A stretch of 64,000 nucleotides of DNA, from positions 293,185 to 357,184 of the forward strand of contig JAHHHT010000004.1 of assembly GCA_019359235.1 (NCBI GenBank), written 5' to 3'. Positions 8,619 to 18,900 of this stretch are shown here, one piece after another (within the stretch, counting starts at the first letter, position 1; each line of letters begins with the position of its first letter). The DNA comes from Oscillatoria princeps RMCB-10. Its GTDB lineage: Bacteria > Cyanobacteriota > Cyanobacteriia > Cyanobacteriales > Oscillatoriaceae. The notes beneath the pieces were generated by a model that saw only the letters and a program-made list of their open reading frames with translations, was not told where the DNA came from and ran no database searches. The translations under genes were made by a program, and so were the position numbers.

Positions 8619-9466
8619 CGTCGGATGACTCGCTTCAGATAGATTGCCACGCCTGCCAGTTTACCAATCCCCACTTGGGGTCGCACGCACAGCAACAAGA
8701 GTGCGTGACCGCTCAGGCGGATGAATCTCATTATAAAGGCGGACTTAGCAGCATACCTTTCCATTGCCACTAAATACCCGCAGGTACTGTATTTAAATTT
8801 TGTGAATAAATTTCGGTTGGCTATCGAGGAAGGATAGTGCACCACACCCATTTGGCCTGTCACTCCAATTAAATGCCCCTGCTTAGCGTAGCGCTGGCAA
8901 AAATCAAAGTCTTCGTAATAGAGAAAGTAATCCGTATCGAACTGCGGGCAGCGGTCAAATTTACTCAAGTTTATTAAGAGGCTGCAACCTGTCACCCAGT
9001 CACTGCGAACCCACGCAACAGCCGGACTGTCACTCAACCTATCTTCGCAAAGCATCGCCCCCGTTTCGGGCACAAATCGACCCCCAGCAAACCAAATCTT
9101 CCCGCAGGGTTCAGAGACAGTCGTCCCCACTATTGAAAGTTCTGGGTGAGTCTCAAAAAACCCTTGAACTTTCTGCAGGGAGTCTGACCGCACCAGGGTG
9201 TCTGGGTTAATAATCCAAACAACTGCCCGCGAATCTTGCCGGTAAACCCAGTTGAGTCCCAAGTTGCAAGCCGCCCCAAACCCTACGTTCCTGCCGGCAT
9301 CCAAAATCAGCGCTGAGTCCAACTCTTCGCCATCAATCAGCCTGTCGTCTGGGGAATTATTCACCACTAAGAATTTCCAGTCCGTTGCGCCGGCGGCTTG
9401 AATGGATTTTAATAGATTGGCAATTAGCTCAGCTGAGTAATAGTTGACGGTGATAAAATAAATCAC
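8612..9466 (-). CDS. Glycosyltransferase family 2, rhamnosyltransferase-like (paralogue 1)
   Basis: A 284-residue GT-A protein that begins MIYFITVNYYSAELI. It contains NNSPDD near residue 36, WIINPDTL near residue 84 (the DxD region) and DYFLYYEDFDFCQRYAKQGH near residue 180, typical of dTDP-rhamnosyltransferase-like family-2 enzymes. The C-terminus has one hydrophobic patch and ends in basic residues. It is closely related, over its whole length, to the neighbouring gene at 9689-10573, which points to a local duplication. The start is GTG without a clear ribosome site. It is overlapped at its 3' end by the family-4 gene. The adjacent rfbA, rfbC and rfbD make dTDP-rhamnose the most likely donor. 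Confidence 0.85.
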   Translation of the reverse strand: MIYFITVNYYSAELIANLLKSIQAAGATDWKFLVVNNSPDDRLIDGEELDSALILDAGRNVGFGAACNLGLNWVYRQDSRAVVWIINPDTLVRSDSLQKVQGFFETHPELSIVGTTVSEPCGKIWFAGGRFVPETGAMLCEDRLSDSPAVAWVRSDWVTGCSLLINLSKFDRCPQFDTDYFLYYEDFDFCQRYAKQGHLIGVTGQMGVVHYPSSIANRNLFTKFKYSTCGYLVAMERYAAKSAFIMRFIRLSGHALLLLCVRPQVGIGKLAGVAIYLKRVIRRC

Positions 9467-9612
9467 AGGGAAAGTATTGACAGAATTAGCCAGCCATCAG
9501 TCACGGATGCGGATAGCACCTAATACCACTTTTAAATTTTCAATTTTGGATTTTATATCTCAAATTGGTCTAACACCTGCGGCGTGAGGGCAATAGGTTT
9601 CAGCTGTTAAGT

Positions 9613-9663
9613 CTTCCACCTAACACCTTCCACCTTCCACCTAACACCTTCCACCTTCCACCT
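9613..9663. repeat. 21-bp tandem repeat, about 2.4 copies
   Basis: The unit CTTCCACCTAACACCTTCCAC is repeated in the gap between the two paralogous family-2 glycosyltransferase genes. It is simple-sequence-like and may reflect replication slippage. Confidence 0.8.
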
Positions 9664-9688
9664 GATATATTTCTGGCCTCAGTAGGAA

Positions 9689-10573
9689 TCAGGAACGAGA
9701 AATCTCTCGGGACTGGCGCTCAAGCCGCCGCACCACTCGCTTGCAATACATGAACACCCCTTTGAGTTTGTTAATCGCCTCCTTGCGATTGGCCGGTACA
9801 TGCACTAGCGCCGAGAAAACTGTGAGCACCAGCCGATATAATAACACGAGGCGAGTCGTATGTTTTTCGAGAGCGATGAGGTAACTGCAAATGCTGTGTT
9901 GCAGCTTTAAATCCAGGTGGCGATTGGTCATTGAAGACGGCTGCTGAATCACCCCGATTTTACGAGTCACTCCGATGATATGCCCCTGGCTGGCATAGCG
10001 CCGGCAGAAATCAAAGTCCTCATAGTACAGAAAGTAATCTGGATCGAACTGAGGGCACCCATCACCAAAGCGTTTCAGGTTAATCAGCATACTGCAGCCC
10101 GACACCCAGTCGGCCTTCATGTAGGGCAGTGATGCCGGCAGCCGCTGGTCAGTGCCAACGATAGTACCATTTTTCCGCACAAATTCGCCACCGGCAAACC
10201 AAACCTCACCGTTCGGCTCGTAAATTGTGCTGCCTAGAACAGAAATCTCTGGGTTATCCTCAAAAAAATGGGCAGCTTGTTTTAGGGAATTTTCCTCCAA
10301 GCAGGTATCTGGATTGATTATCCATACCGTGGCCTCGGCCTCTCGCTCGTAAACCCAATTTAACCCTATATTGCAGGCTCTGCCATACCCCAGGTTCTCT
10401 TCTGCATTAATAATAGATACCCGCTCATCCTTTAAATCATAAATGAAATAATCCTCAAAAGAATTATTTACAATTAGAATCCGGTAAGAGATTTCAGCCT
10501 CTCTTTTGATTGAGCTGATTAATTTAGAAATTAAGTTAGTGGAATAATAGTTGACCGTAATAAAGTAAATCAC
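9689..10573 (-). CDS. Glycosyltransferase family 2, rhamnosyltransferase-like (paralogue 2)
   Basis: A 294-residue GT-A enzyme that begins MIYFITVNYYSTNLI. It carries VNNSFEDYF, WIINPDTCL and CPQFDPDYFLYYEDFDFCRRYASQGH-type motifs at the same positions as its neighbour at 8612-9466, so the pair are tandem paralogues that have diverged. The GTG start overlaps the rfbA stop by four bases (GTGA), a sign of translational coupling to dTDP-glucose synthesis. The C-terminal 40 residues are basic, ending RRLERQSREISRS. A role in adding rhamnose to a polysaccharide is inferred from the rfb neighbours. Confidence 0.85.
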   Translation of the reverse strand: MIYFITVNYYSTNLISKLISSIKREAEISYRILIVNNSFEDYFIYDLKDERVSIINAEENLGYGRACNIGLNWVYEREAEATVWIINPDTCLEENSLKQAAHFFEDNPEISVLGSTIYEPNGEVWFAGGEFVRKNGTIVGTDQRLPASLPYMKADWVSGCSMLINLKRFGDGCPQFDPDYFLYYEDFDFCRRYASQGHIIGVTRKIGVIQQPSSMTNRHLDLKLQHSICSYLIALEKHTTRLVLLYRLVLTVFSALVHVPANRKEAINKLKGVFMYCKRVVRRLERQSREISRS

Positions 10574-11643
10574 ACCAGTTCAATTTGGCAGTCATCACCA
10601 ATCATAAAACGAACCGCTTTTGGCCGTTGGGGAGCGACACCCAGCTGAGCCCTGCGCCCAATCACGCTATCCACAATCCGCTGGTGAATACCGGCAATTT
10701 TAGCGCCCTGCAAAATTACGCTGTGTTCCAGGTCGGCTTCGACAAGGGTAACACGATCGGCGATGCTGCTGTACGGGCCAATAAAGCAGTTTTCCAGATA
10801 GCAGTCGCTGCCGATAATCACCGGGCCTCGAATTGAGCTGTTGATGACTCGGGTGCCGGCACCGATTTCCACCCGCCCAATGATTTGACTCCGGTCGTCC
10901 ACTTCCCCCCGCACTGAAGGCGTCAGTCTGGTGTCCAGAATAATCCGATTGGCTTCCAGGAGGTCATCTTTTTTCCCCGTATCCAGCCACCAGCCTTCTA
11001 GGGTACAGGCTTCTACTTTTTTTTGCCAGTCGATGAGGCGCTGAATTGCGTCTGTAATCTCCAGTTCCCCACGGGCAGAGGGCTGGATCTGGGCTATCGC
11101 CTCGTGGATGGCCCTCGAAAAGAAATAAATCCCCACCAGTGCCAGATTCGAGGGAGGCTCTTTGGGTTTTTCCACTAGCTGCAAAACCCGACCGCTGGCG
11201 TCCAATTTGGCCACCCCGAAGGCGCTGGGATTGGAAACCCGCCGCAGCATAATTAGCCCGTCCAGCTGCTGCTGCTTAAAACTCTCCCAAAATGGCTGCA
11301 ACTCACTCTCAATGATGTTGTCGCCCAAATACATAATGAACGGAGACTCTCCCAAAAAGGGCTGGGCGACTTTGACGGCGTGGGCCAGACCTGCCGGTTC
11401 CGCTTGCAAGATATAGGTAATGCTAGCACCGAAGCGCTCCCCGCTGCCGGTTGTGGCCTTCACCTCCTCGCCGGTTTCCGGACTGATGATGATGCCAATG
11501 TCCCGTATCCCGCTAGCGACAATGCTTTCAATCCCGTACCACAGGATGGGCTTGTTCGCCACCGGCACCAGCTGTTTGGCACCCGTATAGGTCAGGGGTC
11601 GCAGGCGTGTTCCTTTCCCGCCGGACAGAATCAGGGCTTTCAT
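10570..11643 (-). CDS. rfbA: Glucose-1-phosphate thymidylyltransferase, long form
   Basis: RfbA/RmlA joins glucose-1-phosphate and dTTP to make dTDP-glucose, the first step to dTDP-rhamnose. The N-terminus MKALILSGGKGTRLRPLT is the nucleotidyltransferase signature, followed by KQLVPVANKP. YLGDNI near residue 105 holds the metal-binding Asp. At 357 residues it is the long form: the last 110 residues form a left-handed beta-helix-like tail of hexapeptide type (IIGRVEIGAGTRVINSSI...). It is transcribed with a family-2 glycosyltransferase on each side and lies downstream of rfbC and rfbD. rfbB, the next enzyme, is absent from this window. Confidence 0.92.
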   Translation of the reverse strand: MKALILSGGKGTRLRPLTYTGAKQLVPVANKPILWYGIESIVASGIRDIGIIISPETGEEVKATTGSGERFGASITYILQAEPAGLAHAVKVAQPFLGESPFIMYLGDNIIESELQPFWESFKQQQLDGLIMLRRVSNPSAFGVAKLDASGRVLQLVEKPKEPPSNLALVGIYFFSRAIHEAIAQIQPSARGELEITDAIQRLIDWQKKVEACTLEGWWLDTGKKDDLLEANRIILDTRLTPSVRGEVDDRSQIIGRVEIGAGTRVINSSIRGPVIIGSDCYLENCFIGPYSSIADRVTLVEADLEHSVILQGAKIAGIHQRIVDSVIGRRAQLGVAPQRPKAVRFMIGDDCQIELV

Positions 11644-11727
11644 AGGCTCTTACTTCTTAGCTGTTAGCTCTCCGATGTTCAATTTTCTTGCGCCGGCAGT
11701 GCCCGCACTACCGCCGTCACACTGTGT

Positions 11728-12648
11728 CTATTGCCAAACCTTGCCCAACCTCCCCACTATACCATGAAACGTTCCGATCAGGCAAGCCCACAGCTTGAGA
11801 CTTTTGGGTTCCGGATCGTACAGCCCCACCAAAATCATCGTGTGCGCCATATATTTTAGCCGTCGCAAAACGCTGCTGCCGCGATGCCATCCCCGAGCGT
11901 AATGAATTGCCAGATAGGTGTGGTTGCGGCAAATATAGTAGTGCCGCAGTGGCGGGTATTTTTGCAAAAAAACGTCTCGTTGAAAACAGCGCCCTCGTAT
12001 GGGGTTGCCAAAATGATGGTACAGAATGGCATCCGGCACTATCAGGTTGCGAAACCCCTTTAGCTTCAGGCGCAGTCCGTAATCCATATCAATCCCATCA
12101 ATAAATAAATCAGCCCGAGGCGGCGAAATCATTTGAGCCGCCTTCAAGCTGATTAGGGAGCCCGAGGTAATCGGCGCGTCGCATTCATAAGGCTCGGTTG
12201 AGCTGGGGGGGTGGCGGGGGAGAAAAGCGTCGCGCTCGAAAACAGCGCCCTCAATCACCCAGTTTGTCCGGGGGTCAATCGCTGTCGGCCCCACAATCCC
12301 AATCGGGCAATCCTGTATATATTGAATTTTATATGTCTGCAAAAGCCTCTCCAGGCAATTGGCAGCCGGCACGCTGTCTTGGTCGAACGCCCACAAAAAA
12401 TCATATCCCTGTTCAATCGCCCATTCCAGTCCTCTCCTCAAACCCCCTGAAACCCCTATATTCTCTGGGCGATATTCAACCCATATTTTTTCCCAGTCTG
12501 GCAAAGCTATGGGATGGCGGCGAGAGTTATCGAGAATAAAAATTTTTTCTACCTTAATGGACTGGTTTTGTATAGCAGCTACACAGGTTTGAATAGCTTT
12601 TGGTTCTTCATAAGCAGTGATATATGCTGCTACCCGGTAGCTGTTCAC
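11728..12648 (-). CDS. Glycosyltransferase family 2
   Basis: A 306-residue GT-A glycosyltransferase. It contains VAAYITAYEEP at the start, FILDNSRRHP near residue 35, WAFDQDSVPAANCLE near residue 90 (DxD) and FIDGIDMDYGLRLKLKG near residue 180. This layout resembles rhamnosyltransferases of the RfbN/WbbL group. The GTG start has GGAGG 7 bases upstream, which settles it. It lies between rfbD and rfbA on the same strand, so a dTDP-rhamnose donor is likely but not shown. Confidence 0.85.
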   Translation of the reverse strand: MNSYRVAAYITAYEEPKAIQTCVAAIQNQSIKVEKIFILDNSRRHPIALPDWEKIWVEYRPENIGVSGGLRRGLEWAIEQGYDFLWAFDQDSVPAANCLERLLQTYKIQYIQDCPIGIVGPTAIDPRTNWVIEGAVFERDAFLPRHPPSSTEPYECDAPITSGSLISLKAAQMISPPRADLFIDGIDMDYGLRLKLKGFRNLIVPDAILYHHFGNPIRGRCFQRDVFLQKYPPLRHYYICRNHTYLAIHYARGWHRGSSVLRRLKYMAHTMILVGLYDPEPKSLKLWACLIGTFHGIVGRLGKVWQ

Positions 12649-12722
12649 AGTTGCGCCTCCTCTTTGCTATCAAAGGAAATTTTTTTGAAACCCGCAGAGG
12701 CGCAGAGGACACAGAGGAGTTG

Positions 12723-13604
12723 CTAGCAGCCAATCGCTTTTAGCTCTGCAAGCATTTTCCTGAGTCCGCTTCGCCAGTGGGGGGGGTGCGTTCCCAGAAC
12801 AGCGGTTATTTTCGCACAGGATAGCACAGAATAGGCGGGCCGGCGGGCCGGTGTGGGGTACTCGGCTGTGGAAATCGGAATCACCCGCTCCACCTTTAGC
12901 GGAAAGCCCAGCGCACCGGCTTCTTCAAAAATGGCCACTGCAAAGTCGTACCAGCTGGCGACGCCACTGTTGGTGCAGTGATAGGTGCCGGCAATCTCTG
13001 GACTGATCCGGGAAATCAGCTGCGCTATGGCACCGGCCAGATCCCCTGTCCAAGTCGGGCTGCCAACCTGGTCTGCGACCACCCGGATTTCTTGGCGCTC
13101 CGCACCCAGGCGCAGCATGGTTTTCACGAAATTGCTCTTGCCAAATGCGCCGTAAACCCAGGCGGTTCTCAGGATAATGTGGTGCCCGCCGGCTGCCCGA
13201 ATCGCCTCCTCACCGGCAAGTTTGGATTTGCCATACACCCCCAGCGGATTTGTCGGGTCGGTTTCCAGGTAGGGGCGGCTTATTATACCATCAAATACAT
13301 AATCTGTCGAGATGTGAATCAGGGTGGCACCCAACTTGTGCGCTTCCTCAGCCAAAATACCCGGGCCGGTGGCATTGATTGCGGTGGCCAGTTCGGGTTC
13401 GCTCTCAGCTCTGTCCACAGCGGTGTGAGCGCCGGCATTGACAATCAGGTCAGGCTGCACTTCGCGCATCACCCGGCGGATGCTGTCGGGATGGGCCAAA
13501 TCCAAGGTGTCCCGACCGCAGCCGGTAATATTGCCGGCACCGGCCAGGGTGCTAGACAGTTCTTGGCCCAGTTGGCCGGTGATGCCGGCGATCAGGATAT
13601 TCAC
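12723..13604 (-). CDS. rfbD: dTDP-4-dehydrorhamnose reductase
   Basis: RfbD performs the last step to dTDP-L-rhamnose, the NAD(P)H-dependent reduction of the 4-keto group. The 293-residue SDR has the Rossmann motif GITGQLGQEL at 7-16, STDYVFDG near residue 103 and the catalytic YGKSKLAGE near residue 128 (Y-x3-K). The start ATG overlaps the rfbC stop by four bases, so the two are translationally coupled. Length and motifs are normal for the family. Confidence 0.95.
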   Translation of the reverse strand: MNILIAGITGQLGQELSSTLAGAGNITGCGRDTLDLAHPDSIRRVMREVQPDLIVNAGAHTAVDRAESEPELATAINATGPGILAEEAHKLGATLIHISTDYVFDGIISRPYLETDPTNPLGVYGKSKLAGEEAIRAAGGHHIILRTAWVYGAFGKSNFVKTMLRLGAERQEIRVVADQVGSPTWTGDLAGAIAQLISRISPEIAGTYHCTNSGVASWYDFAVAIFEEAGALGFPLKVERVIPISTAEYPTPARRPAYSVLSCAKITAVLGTHPPHWRSGLRKMLAELKAIGC

Positions 13605-14149
13605 GGAAAAACCTCCGCTGTTTTAAAGGGCTGACCGGCTTGGTCTTTTGGCGACAGCACCGGCACCGCACCGTTTAGGGGCCAGTCAATGGCCAGGTCG
13701 GGGTCATTCCAAATAATACACCGCTCGTGCTGCGGTGCGTAATAGTCGGTGGTTTTGTAGAGCACCTCAGCGGCGGGCGAAACCGCGAAAAAGCCGTGGG
13801 CGAACCCGGCGGGTATCCACAGCTGCCGGTGGTTTTCGGCACTGAGGGAGAAACCCACCCATTGGCCAAAAGTGGGCGAGCTTTTTCGGATATCCACAGC
13901 AACGTCAAACACCTCGCCTACCGCGACGCGCACCAGTTTACCTTGCGGCTGCTGGATCTGGTAGTGCAAGCCCCGCAGGACATTTTGGGCGGAACGGGAG
14001 TGGTTGTCTTGGACAAACTCCAGACTAACGCCGGTTTTCTCGGCAAAAGCCCGCCGGTTGAAGCTTTCATAAAAAAAACCTCGCTCGTCTGAAAACACCC
14101 TCGGCTCGATCAGCAAGACATCGGGAATTTCAGTGGGTAGAATATTCAT
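13601..14149 (-). CDS. rfbC: dTDP-4-dehydrorhamnose 3,5-epimerase
   Basis: RfbC epimerises C3 and C5 of dTDP-4-dehydro-6-deoxyglucose. The 182-residue cupin shows VFSDERGFFYESFN, NVLRGLHYQIQQPQGKLV with the catalytic His, IPAGFAHGFFAV, and the tyrosine-bearing LYKTTDYYAP. It is followed directly by rfbD and preceded, 60 bases upstream, by the HlyD gene of the secretion operon. A second, more distant RfbC-type protein lies at 34079-34609; this one is the standard rhamnose enzyme. Confidence 0.95.
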   Translation of the reverse strand: MNILPTEIPDVLLIEPRVFSDERGFFYESFNRRAFAEKTGVSLEFVQDNHSRSAQNVLRGLHYQIQQPQGKLVRVAVGEVFDVAVDIRKSSPTFGQWVGFSLSAENHRQLWIPAGFAHGFFAVSPAAEVLYKTTDYYAPQHERCIIWNDPDLAIDWPLNGAVPVLSPKDQAGQPFKTAEVFP

Positions 14150-14209
14150 CGCTTATTGGGGATTGGGCATTGGGTGTGAGGCATCATCGCATGGGGCACA
14201 TGCCCCATG

Positions 14210-15901
14210 TCACTTAACAGTCTTTAAAGTTTCCACCTTCCTGTCCATCCGGTCAAGGAACATATCCATAACAGTCCGCTTACCGATTTTGATAGTAGCC
14301 TGAACTGCCATGCCAGATTGTAACTTAACCTCCCGGCCATCATCCACTTTAAACGCTTGCCGGTCCAGCTTAATTTTGGCAGGAAAAGAATAGTATTGGC
14401 GTTCTTGAGTCGGTGGCAAAGCATCTTTACCAATCGATATCAAGGTGCCTTCTATCGTCCCAAATTCCATTGAGGGAAAAGCTTCAATGTTGATATCCAC
14501 TTTCTTGCCTTCGCTCACCAGCGCAATATCCTTATTCTGAATGTATACCGAGGCAACCAGAGTCTGGTTCGGAATAATTTTCAGGATAGGATTCTGCTCG
14601 ACTTCCCTTGCCACATACCCCGGTGCCGCTTTCAGATCGAACACATAACCATCTATAGGCGAACGCACTTCTTGATACTGAAGTGCTTGTTGAGCCTTGG
14701 TTAACTGGCCATTGAGCTGCGTCAGCTGCTTTTGGTTTTCCAGTTTCTTCTGACTGATTTCGTTATCAAGCTGTGCGATCCGCTGTTTGTTGCTTTGAAT
14801 TTTGTCTTGTTTATCTCTTAACCAGGAAGCTTTCGAGCTGTTCCACTCTTCCGCTGTCCGCTCCATTTCGACATTGATACGCTGTTCTTCCGCTTGCAGC
14901 CTGGCTGCCTCAGCTTGTCGGGCATCCATCTCATTTTGACTGTTTAAGACCTCCCTTTGGCGGGTAACGATTTCATTTTGGGCGGTCAGCAGTTGAGATT
15001 CTCCGGACAATACTTCCGCTTGGCGGGTCAAGACTTCTTGCTCCTGGCGCTGTCTTTGCAGCTTAGACACAGCCCCTTCTTCTACCAGAGGAGACACCTG
15101 ATCCAGAATCTCTTTATTCAGCGCTAGCACCTCTTCGTTCTTTGCTTTTTGTTGCTGGATTTTTTCTAATTGCACCTGGGCGGTTGCGACTTGGCTGCGA
15201 GCCTTTGGTAACTGTTCGTTGGCGATTGCGACCTGTCTGAGAGCAGCTTCTTTCTGTCCGATCACCTGGCTGCGCTGTTTGTCCAATTCCTCAACCTTCA
15301 ATCGCCCCGCAGACTCAAGAGCGATATATTCCCTTCTGTGGGCTTCCCAAAGAGTTTGTTGGGCGGTGTTGAAGTTTCGCGGTGCCCCCACTCCTAGCAG
15401 GTTGCTCCCATCGATCAGCGCCTGGTAAACGTCATTCTCTGCCTGCAGGGCGTTGCGCTCCCGCGACAGGGATTCTAAGTCTGACCCAGCCCCCACCGGG
15501 CTGCCGCCACTGAGGGCTTTGTCGTAAAACTGATTTTCTCGCAGCAGAGCCTCTCTCTGGTTGCGGAGAGTCTCGACGTCAGCTTGGGGGGAGGTGGGGT
15601 CAAGCGTCAGCAAGATTTCGCCTTTTTTAACAAAGGCTCCATCTTTAACCAGAACCTCGCGCACCACCCCGCCGGTGGGCGGTCTGACGTCTTGGGCGGC
15701 GTCTTCCGGTTCCAATTTGCCGACTGCAGGAACGGCTTGATCGATTTTGGCGAAATAGGCCCAAAGCAGGGCCGATGTCGTCACGCCAACAATCAGCCAG
15801 ACAAAGATTTGCGCCCAGATAGCAGGCGGCTCTAAAATGACGGGCTGGTCGAAGGCTTCTGCCGGTTTCACGGGCCGGTCGAATGGTTGTGCGGATTTCA
15901 C
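14210..15901 (-). CDS. HlyD-family periplasmic adaptor of a type I secretion system
   Basis: A 563-residue membrane-fusion protein that links an inner-membrane ABC exporter to an outer-membrane channel. A cytoplasmic segment of about 28 residues is followed by one transmembrane helix (about 30-50). Next comes a biotinyl-lipoyl half-motif (GGVVREVLVKDGAFVKKGEILLTLD, about 75-98), a long Gln/Glu-rich coiled coil (about 130-410), the second lipoyl half (SPIDGYVFDLKAAPGYVA) and a beta-barrel end. The coiled coil is longer than in standard HlyD. The GTG start overlaps the stop of the ABC transporter gene (GTGA), so the pair is one operon. The outer-membrane TolC partner is not in the window. Confidence 0.9.
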   Translation of the reverse strand: MKSAQPFDRPVKPAEAFDQPVILEPPAIWAQIFVWLIVGVTTSALLWAYFAKIDQAVPAVGKLEPEDAAQDVRPPTGGVVREVLVKDGAFVKKGEILLTLDPTSPQADVETLRNQREALLRENQFYDKALSGGSPVGAGSDLESLSRERNALQAENDVYQALIDGSNLLGVGAPRNFNTAQQTLWEAHRREYIALESAGRLKVEELDKQRSQVIGQKEAALRQVAIANEQLPKARSQVATAQVQLEKIQQQKAKNEEVLALNKEILDQVSPLVEEGAVSKLQRQRQEQEVLTRQAEVLSGESQLLTAQNEIVTRQREVLNSQNEMDARQAEAARLQAEEQRINVEMERTAEEWNSSKASWLRDKQDKIQSNKQRIAQLDNEISQKKLENQKQLTQLNGQLTKAQQALQYQEVRSPIDGYVFDLKAAPGYVAREVEQNPILKIIPNQTLVASVYIQNKDIALVSEGKKVDINIEAFPSMEFGTIEGTLISIGKDALPPTQERQYYSFPAKIKLDRQAFKVDDGREVKLQSGMAVQATIKIGKRTVMDMFLDRMDRKVETLKTVK

Positions 15902-18900
15902 AGCTGTGACTCCTGTTGTTGATAGAGGCAGTAGTAAAGCCCTTTAAGGGCCATTAATTCGTCGTGGGTGCCCTGCTCAACCACAGAACCCTGATCCATC
16001 ATGATGATCGCATCGGCACTTCTAACCGTGGACAGCCGGTGAGTGATGAAAAAGACGGTGGTGCCCTTAAAGGTAGCCCCTAAGTTCTCGCTGACTTGTC
16101 GCTCCGATTTGTAATCGAGGGCGCTGGTCGCTTCATCCAGAATCAGTATTTTAGGCTTTTGCAGGACTGTGCGGGCGATAGCAATCCGCTGGCGCTGCCC
16201 CCCGGACAGGGATGAACCCCTCTCTCCCACCAGCGTGTTGTAGCCATTGGGCAGACCCATAACGAAATCGTGGGCGACTGCTACTTTCGCCGCCTCGATA
16301 ATCTCCTCCGTACTCGCTTCTGGATTGTGCAGGGAAATATTCTCCTGCACTGTGCCGTTGAATAGCAGGGTGTCTTGCAGCACCATGCCAATCTGGCGGC
16401 GGAGCGAATACAGCTCTACTTTACTGATGTCATACCCATCAATTTTAATCCGGCCAGACAGGGGCTCGTAAAGACGCTGCAGCAACTTCATCAGGGTACT
16501 CTTGCCGGAGCCACTCTGACCGACAATGCCAACAAACGTGCCGACAGGAAACTCCAGGTTGACATTGGCCAGTTGCAGCGGGCCGCTCTGGGTGAAGCGG
16601 AACGACACTCCGTCAAAGGCGACCGCGCCTTTCACTTCCGGAAGGGGGATGTTCGTGCGGTTGTCCTCGTCCGCTTCTTGGGGTGAGTCGAGAATGTCGC
16701 TGAGCCGCTCAATCGACAGAGCAGTTTCTTGGAAGTTCTGCCACAGCTGCACCAAGCGCAGCAGGGGGCTGGTGACATAGCCGGCAATAATCCGGAAGGC
16801 GATCAGCTGCCCCAAGGTCATTTCATTCTTTAACACCAAATACGCCCCCGCCCACAGCAGCATCAGTCCGGACAGCTTTTGCAAGAAGCCGCTCACAGAG
16901 CTAGCGGTGCTTGAGGTGAGGACTGATTTAAAGCCGGCACTGACGTATCGCGCATAGCGGTCGAGCCACTTCCAGCGGGATTGCAGTTCTATGTTCTGCG
17001 CTTTGACGGTTTGAATCCCGGAGAGCACTTCCACGAGATAGGATTCTGTATCCGCATAGCGCTCGGCTCTGCGGCGCAGCTGCCCTCGCACGATTGGGGA
17101 CACCAGCAAGGTGAGGATGGCAAATAGGGGCACCGTGGCCAGAGCCACAAGGGACAGCACCCAGCTGTAAATAAACATGACGACGATGTAGATCACCGAA
17201 AATATGGCATCTAGCACCACCGTCAGGGCTGTGCCGGTGAGGAACTGCCGTATTTTGTCGAGTTCGTTCATCCGTCCCGCCAGCTCGCCCACCCGCCGGT
17301 TGTCAAAGTAGGTCAGTGGCAGCCGCAGCAAGTGGTCAATCACCTCCGTACCCAGACTCAGGTCAATCCGGTTGGTGGTGTCCACAAACAAATAGGTGCG
17401 CAAGGAGGTCAGCAGCGCTTCAAACAGGGCCATTCCCAGCATGAAGGCCCCCAGGACATCCAGAGTTTCGATGCTCCGCTGCACGAGCACTTTATCAATG
17501 ATCACCTGGGTGATGATCGGGTTAGCCAGCCCGAACAGCTGGACAAAAAATGAAGCGACAAAGACTTGGGTTAAGACGCCGCGATATTTAATGATTACTG
17601 GGACAAACCAGCTGAGGCCGAATTTTTCCTTTGGCTCGCCTCGGGGAGGCTGCAGCAGCAGTACCTGCGCCACTTCCCCCCAAGCTTCGGCAAAATCCCC
17701 GGGAGGTTTGCGAATAATGCCCCGCTCTGGCACCGCCATCACGATTTCTCGCTCGCTGATGCTGTAGAGGATGGCGAAGCTCTCTTGCCAGGGAACGAGT
17801 GCCGGTGCTTTGAGTCTGCCGACAGCTTCAGTTGGGACTTGCACCAGTTGGGCGCGTATGCCCATCATTTCCACGACGGCACCGCAGGTTTGCAGGGAAA
17901 TCTGCCCTTTGGTTTTTAGCTGGTTGTCCAGCACCCGGCGGATGATGTCCCGGCGAAACGTTGCGCCCATATACTTGCTCAACATCTCGAAGCAAGCCGT
18001 TGGGGCACCTATCTGGCCTTTCCCCCGCACAAACGGAAATTTCACCGGCGCCGCGTCTGGCTCTGGGGGCGGTTCGGGAACTCTCGCCGGCGCGTCGATT
18101 ACTGCCAGCCCCCCACTGCGACCGTTTTCCTGGAATTGCGTGACAGCAGGCGGGCTCTCACCGACGCTTTCCGCCGGTGGGGCGCTCTGCCCGTTGCCTG
18201 TTTCCTCTTGCCTGTTGGCTTCTAATGTGCTTAGCTGCAAACCTAGCAACCGAGCTCCTCTTTTTCCGGGCACCGACAGGGAGCGTTCGGGTTCGTCCAG
18301 AAACAGCCTGCTGCCGACCGGCAAATCTCCCAACGGCCCGCTGCTGACTAGCCAAAGCCAGTTCGGGTCCAATTTTGCGATATCCAGTTTGCCGGGGGGC
18401 AAGTTCAGCACTTTGACCTCTGGCAAAACTCGCAAAACTGTCTCTTTGAGATTGGCTGTCCCATCCGCCCGCCGCTGCAGTTCGGCGCTCAACAGTTCAA
18501 AGACTTCACTCAAGTCGGCCCGCTCCCGAAAAGCTTGGCCAAAATTCGGTTGCGTGTCCAGGCACTCTAAAAAGTCTGCCGCCGGCAGGGTAATGGCGAT
18601 TGCTTCTTTGGATGCGATGGCGGTTTCCCCCGGCACTCCCCGCACCAAGCTGGCCCATCCTAGAATTTCTCCCGGGCCTGCCAGTTTCAAGCTCACCGGC
18701 ATCTGGCTGCGCTGGTCATAGCCGAGCACTCGCGCCTGTCCCTCATAGATAATGGCGGCCATGACCGGCATTTTTTCCCGCTCAAACAGCGGCTGCCCTG
18801 TGCGGTAGCGCAGCAGCTGGCATTTGCCTGCTATTGCTTCTAGGGCCTGCACGCCGAGCCGGTCGAACGGAGCCGTTTGCGCCAAAAAATCTCGGATTTC

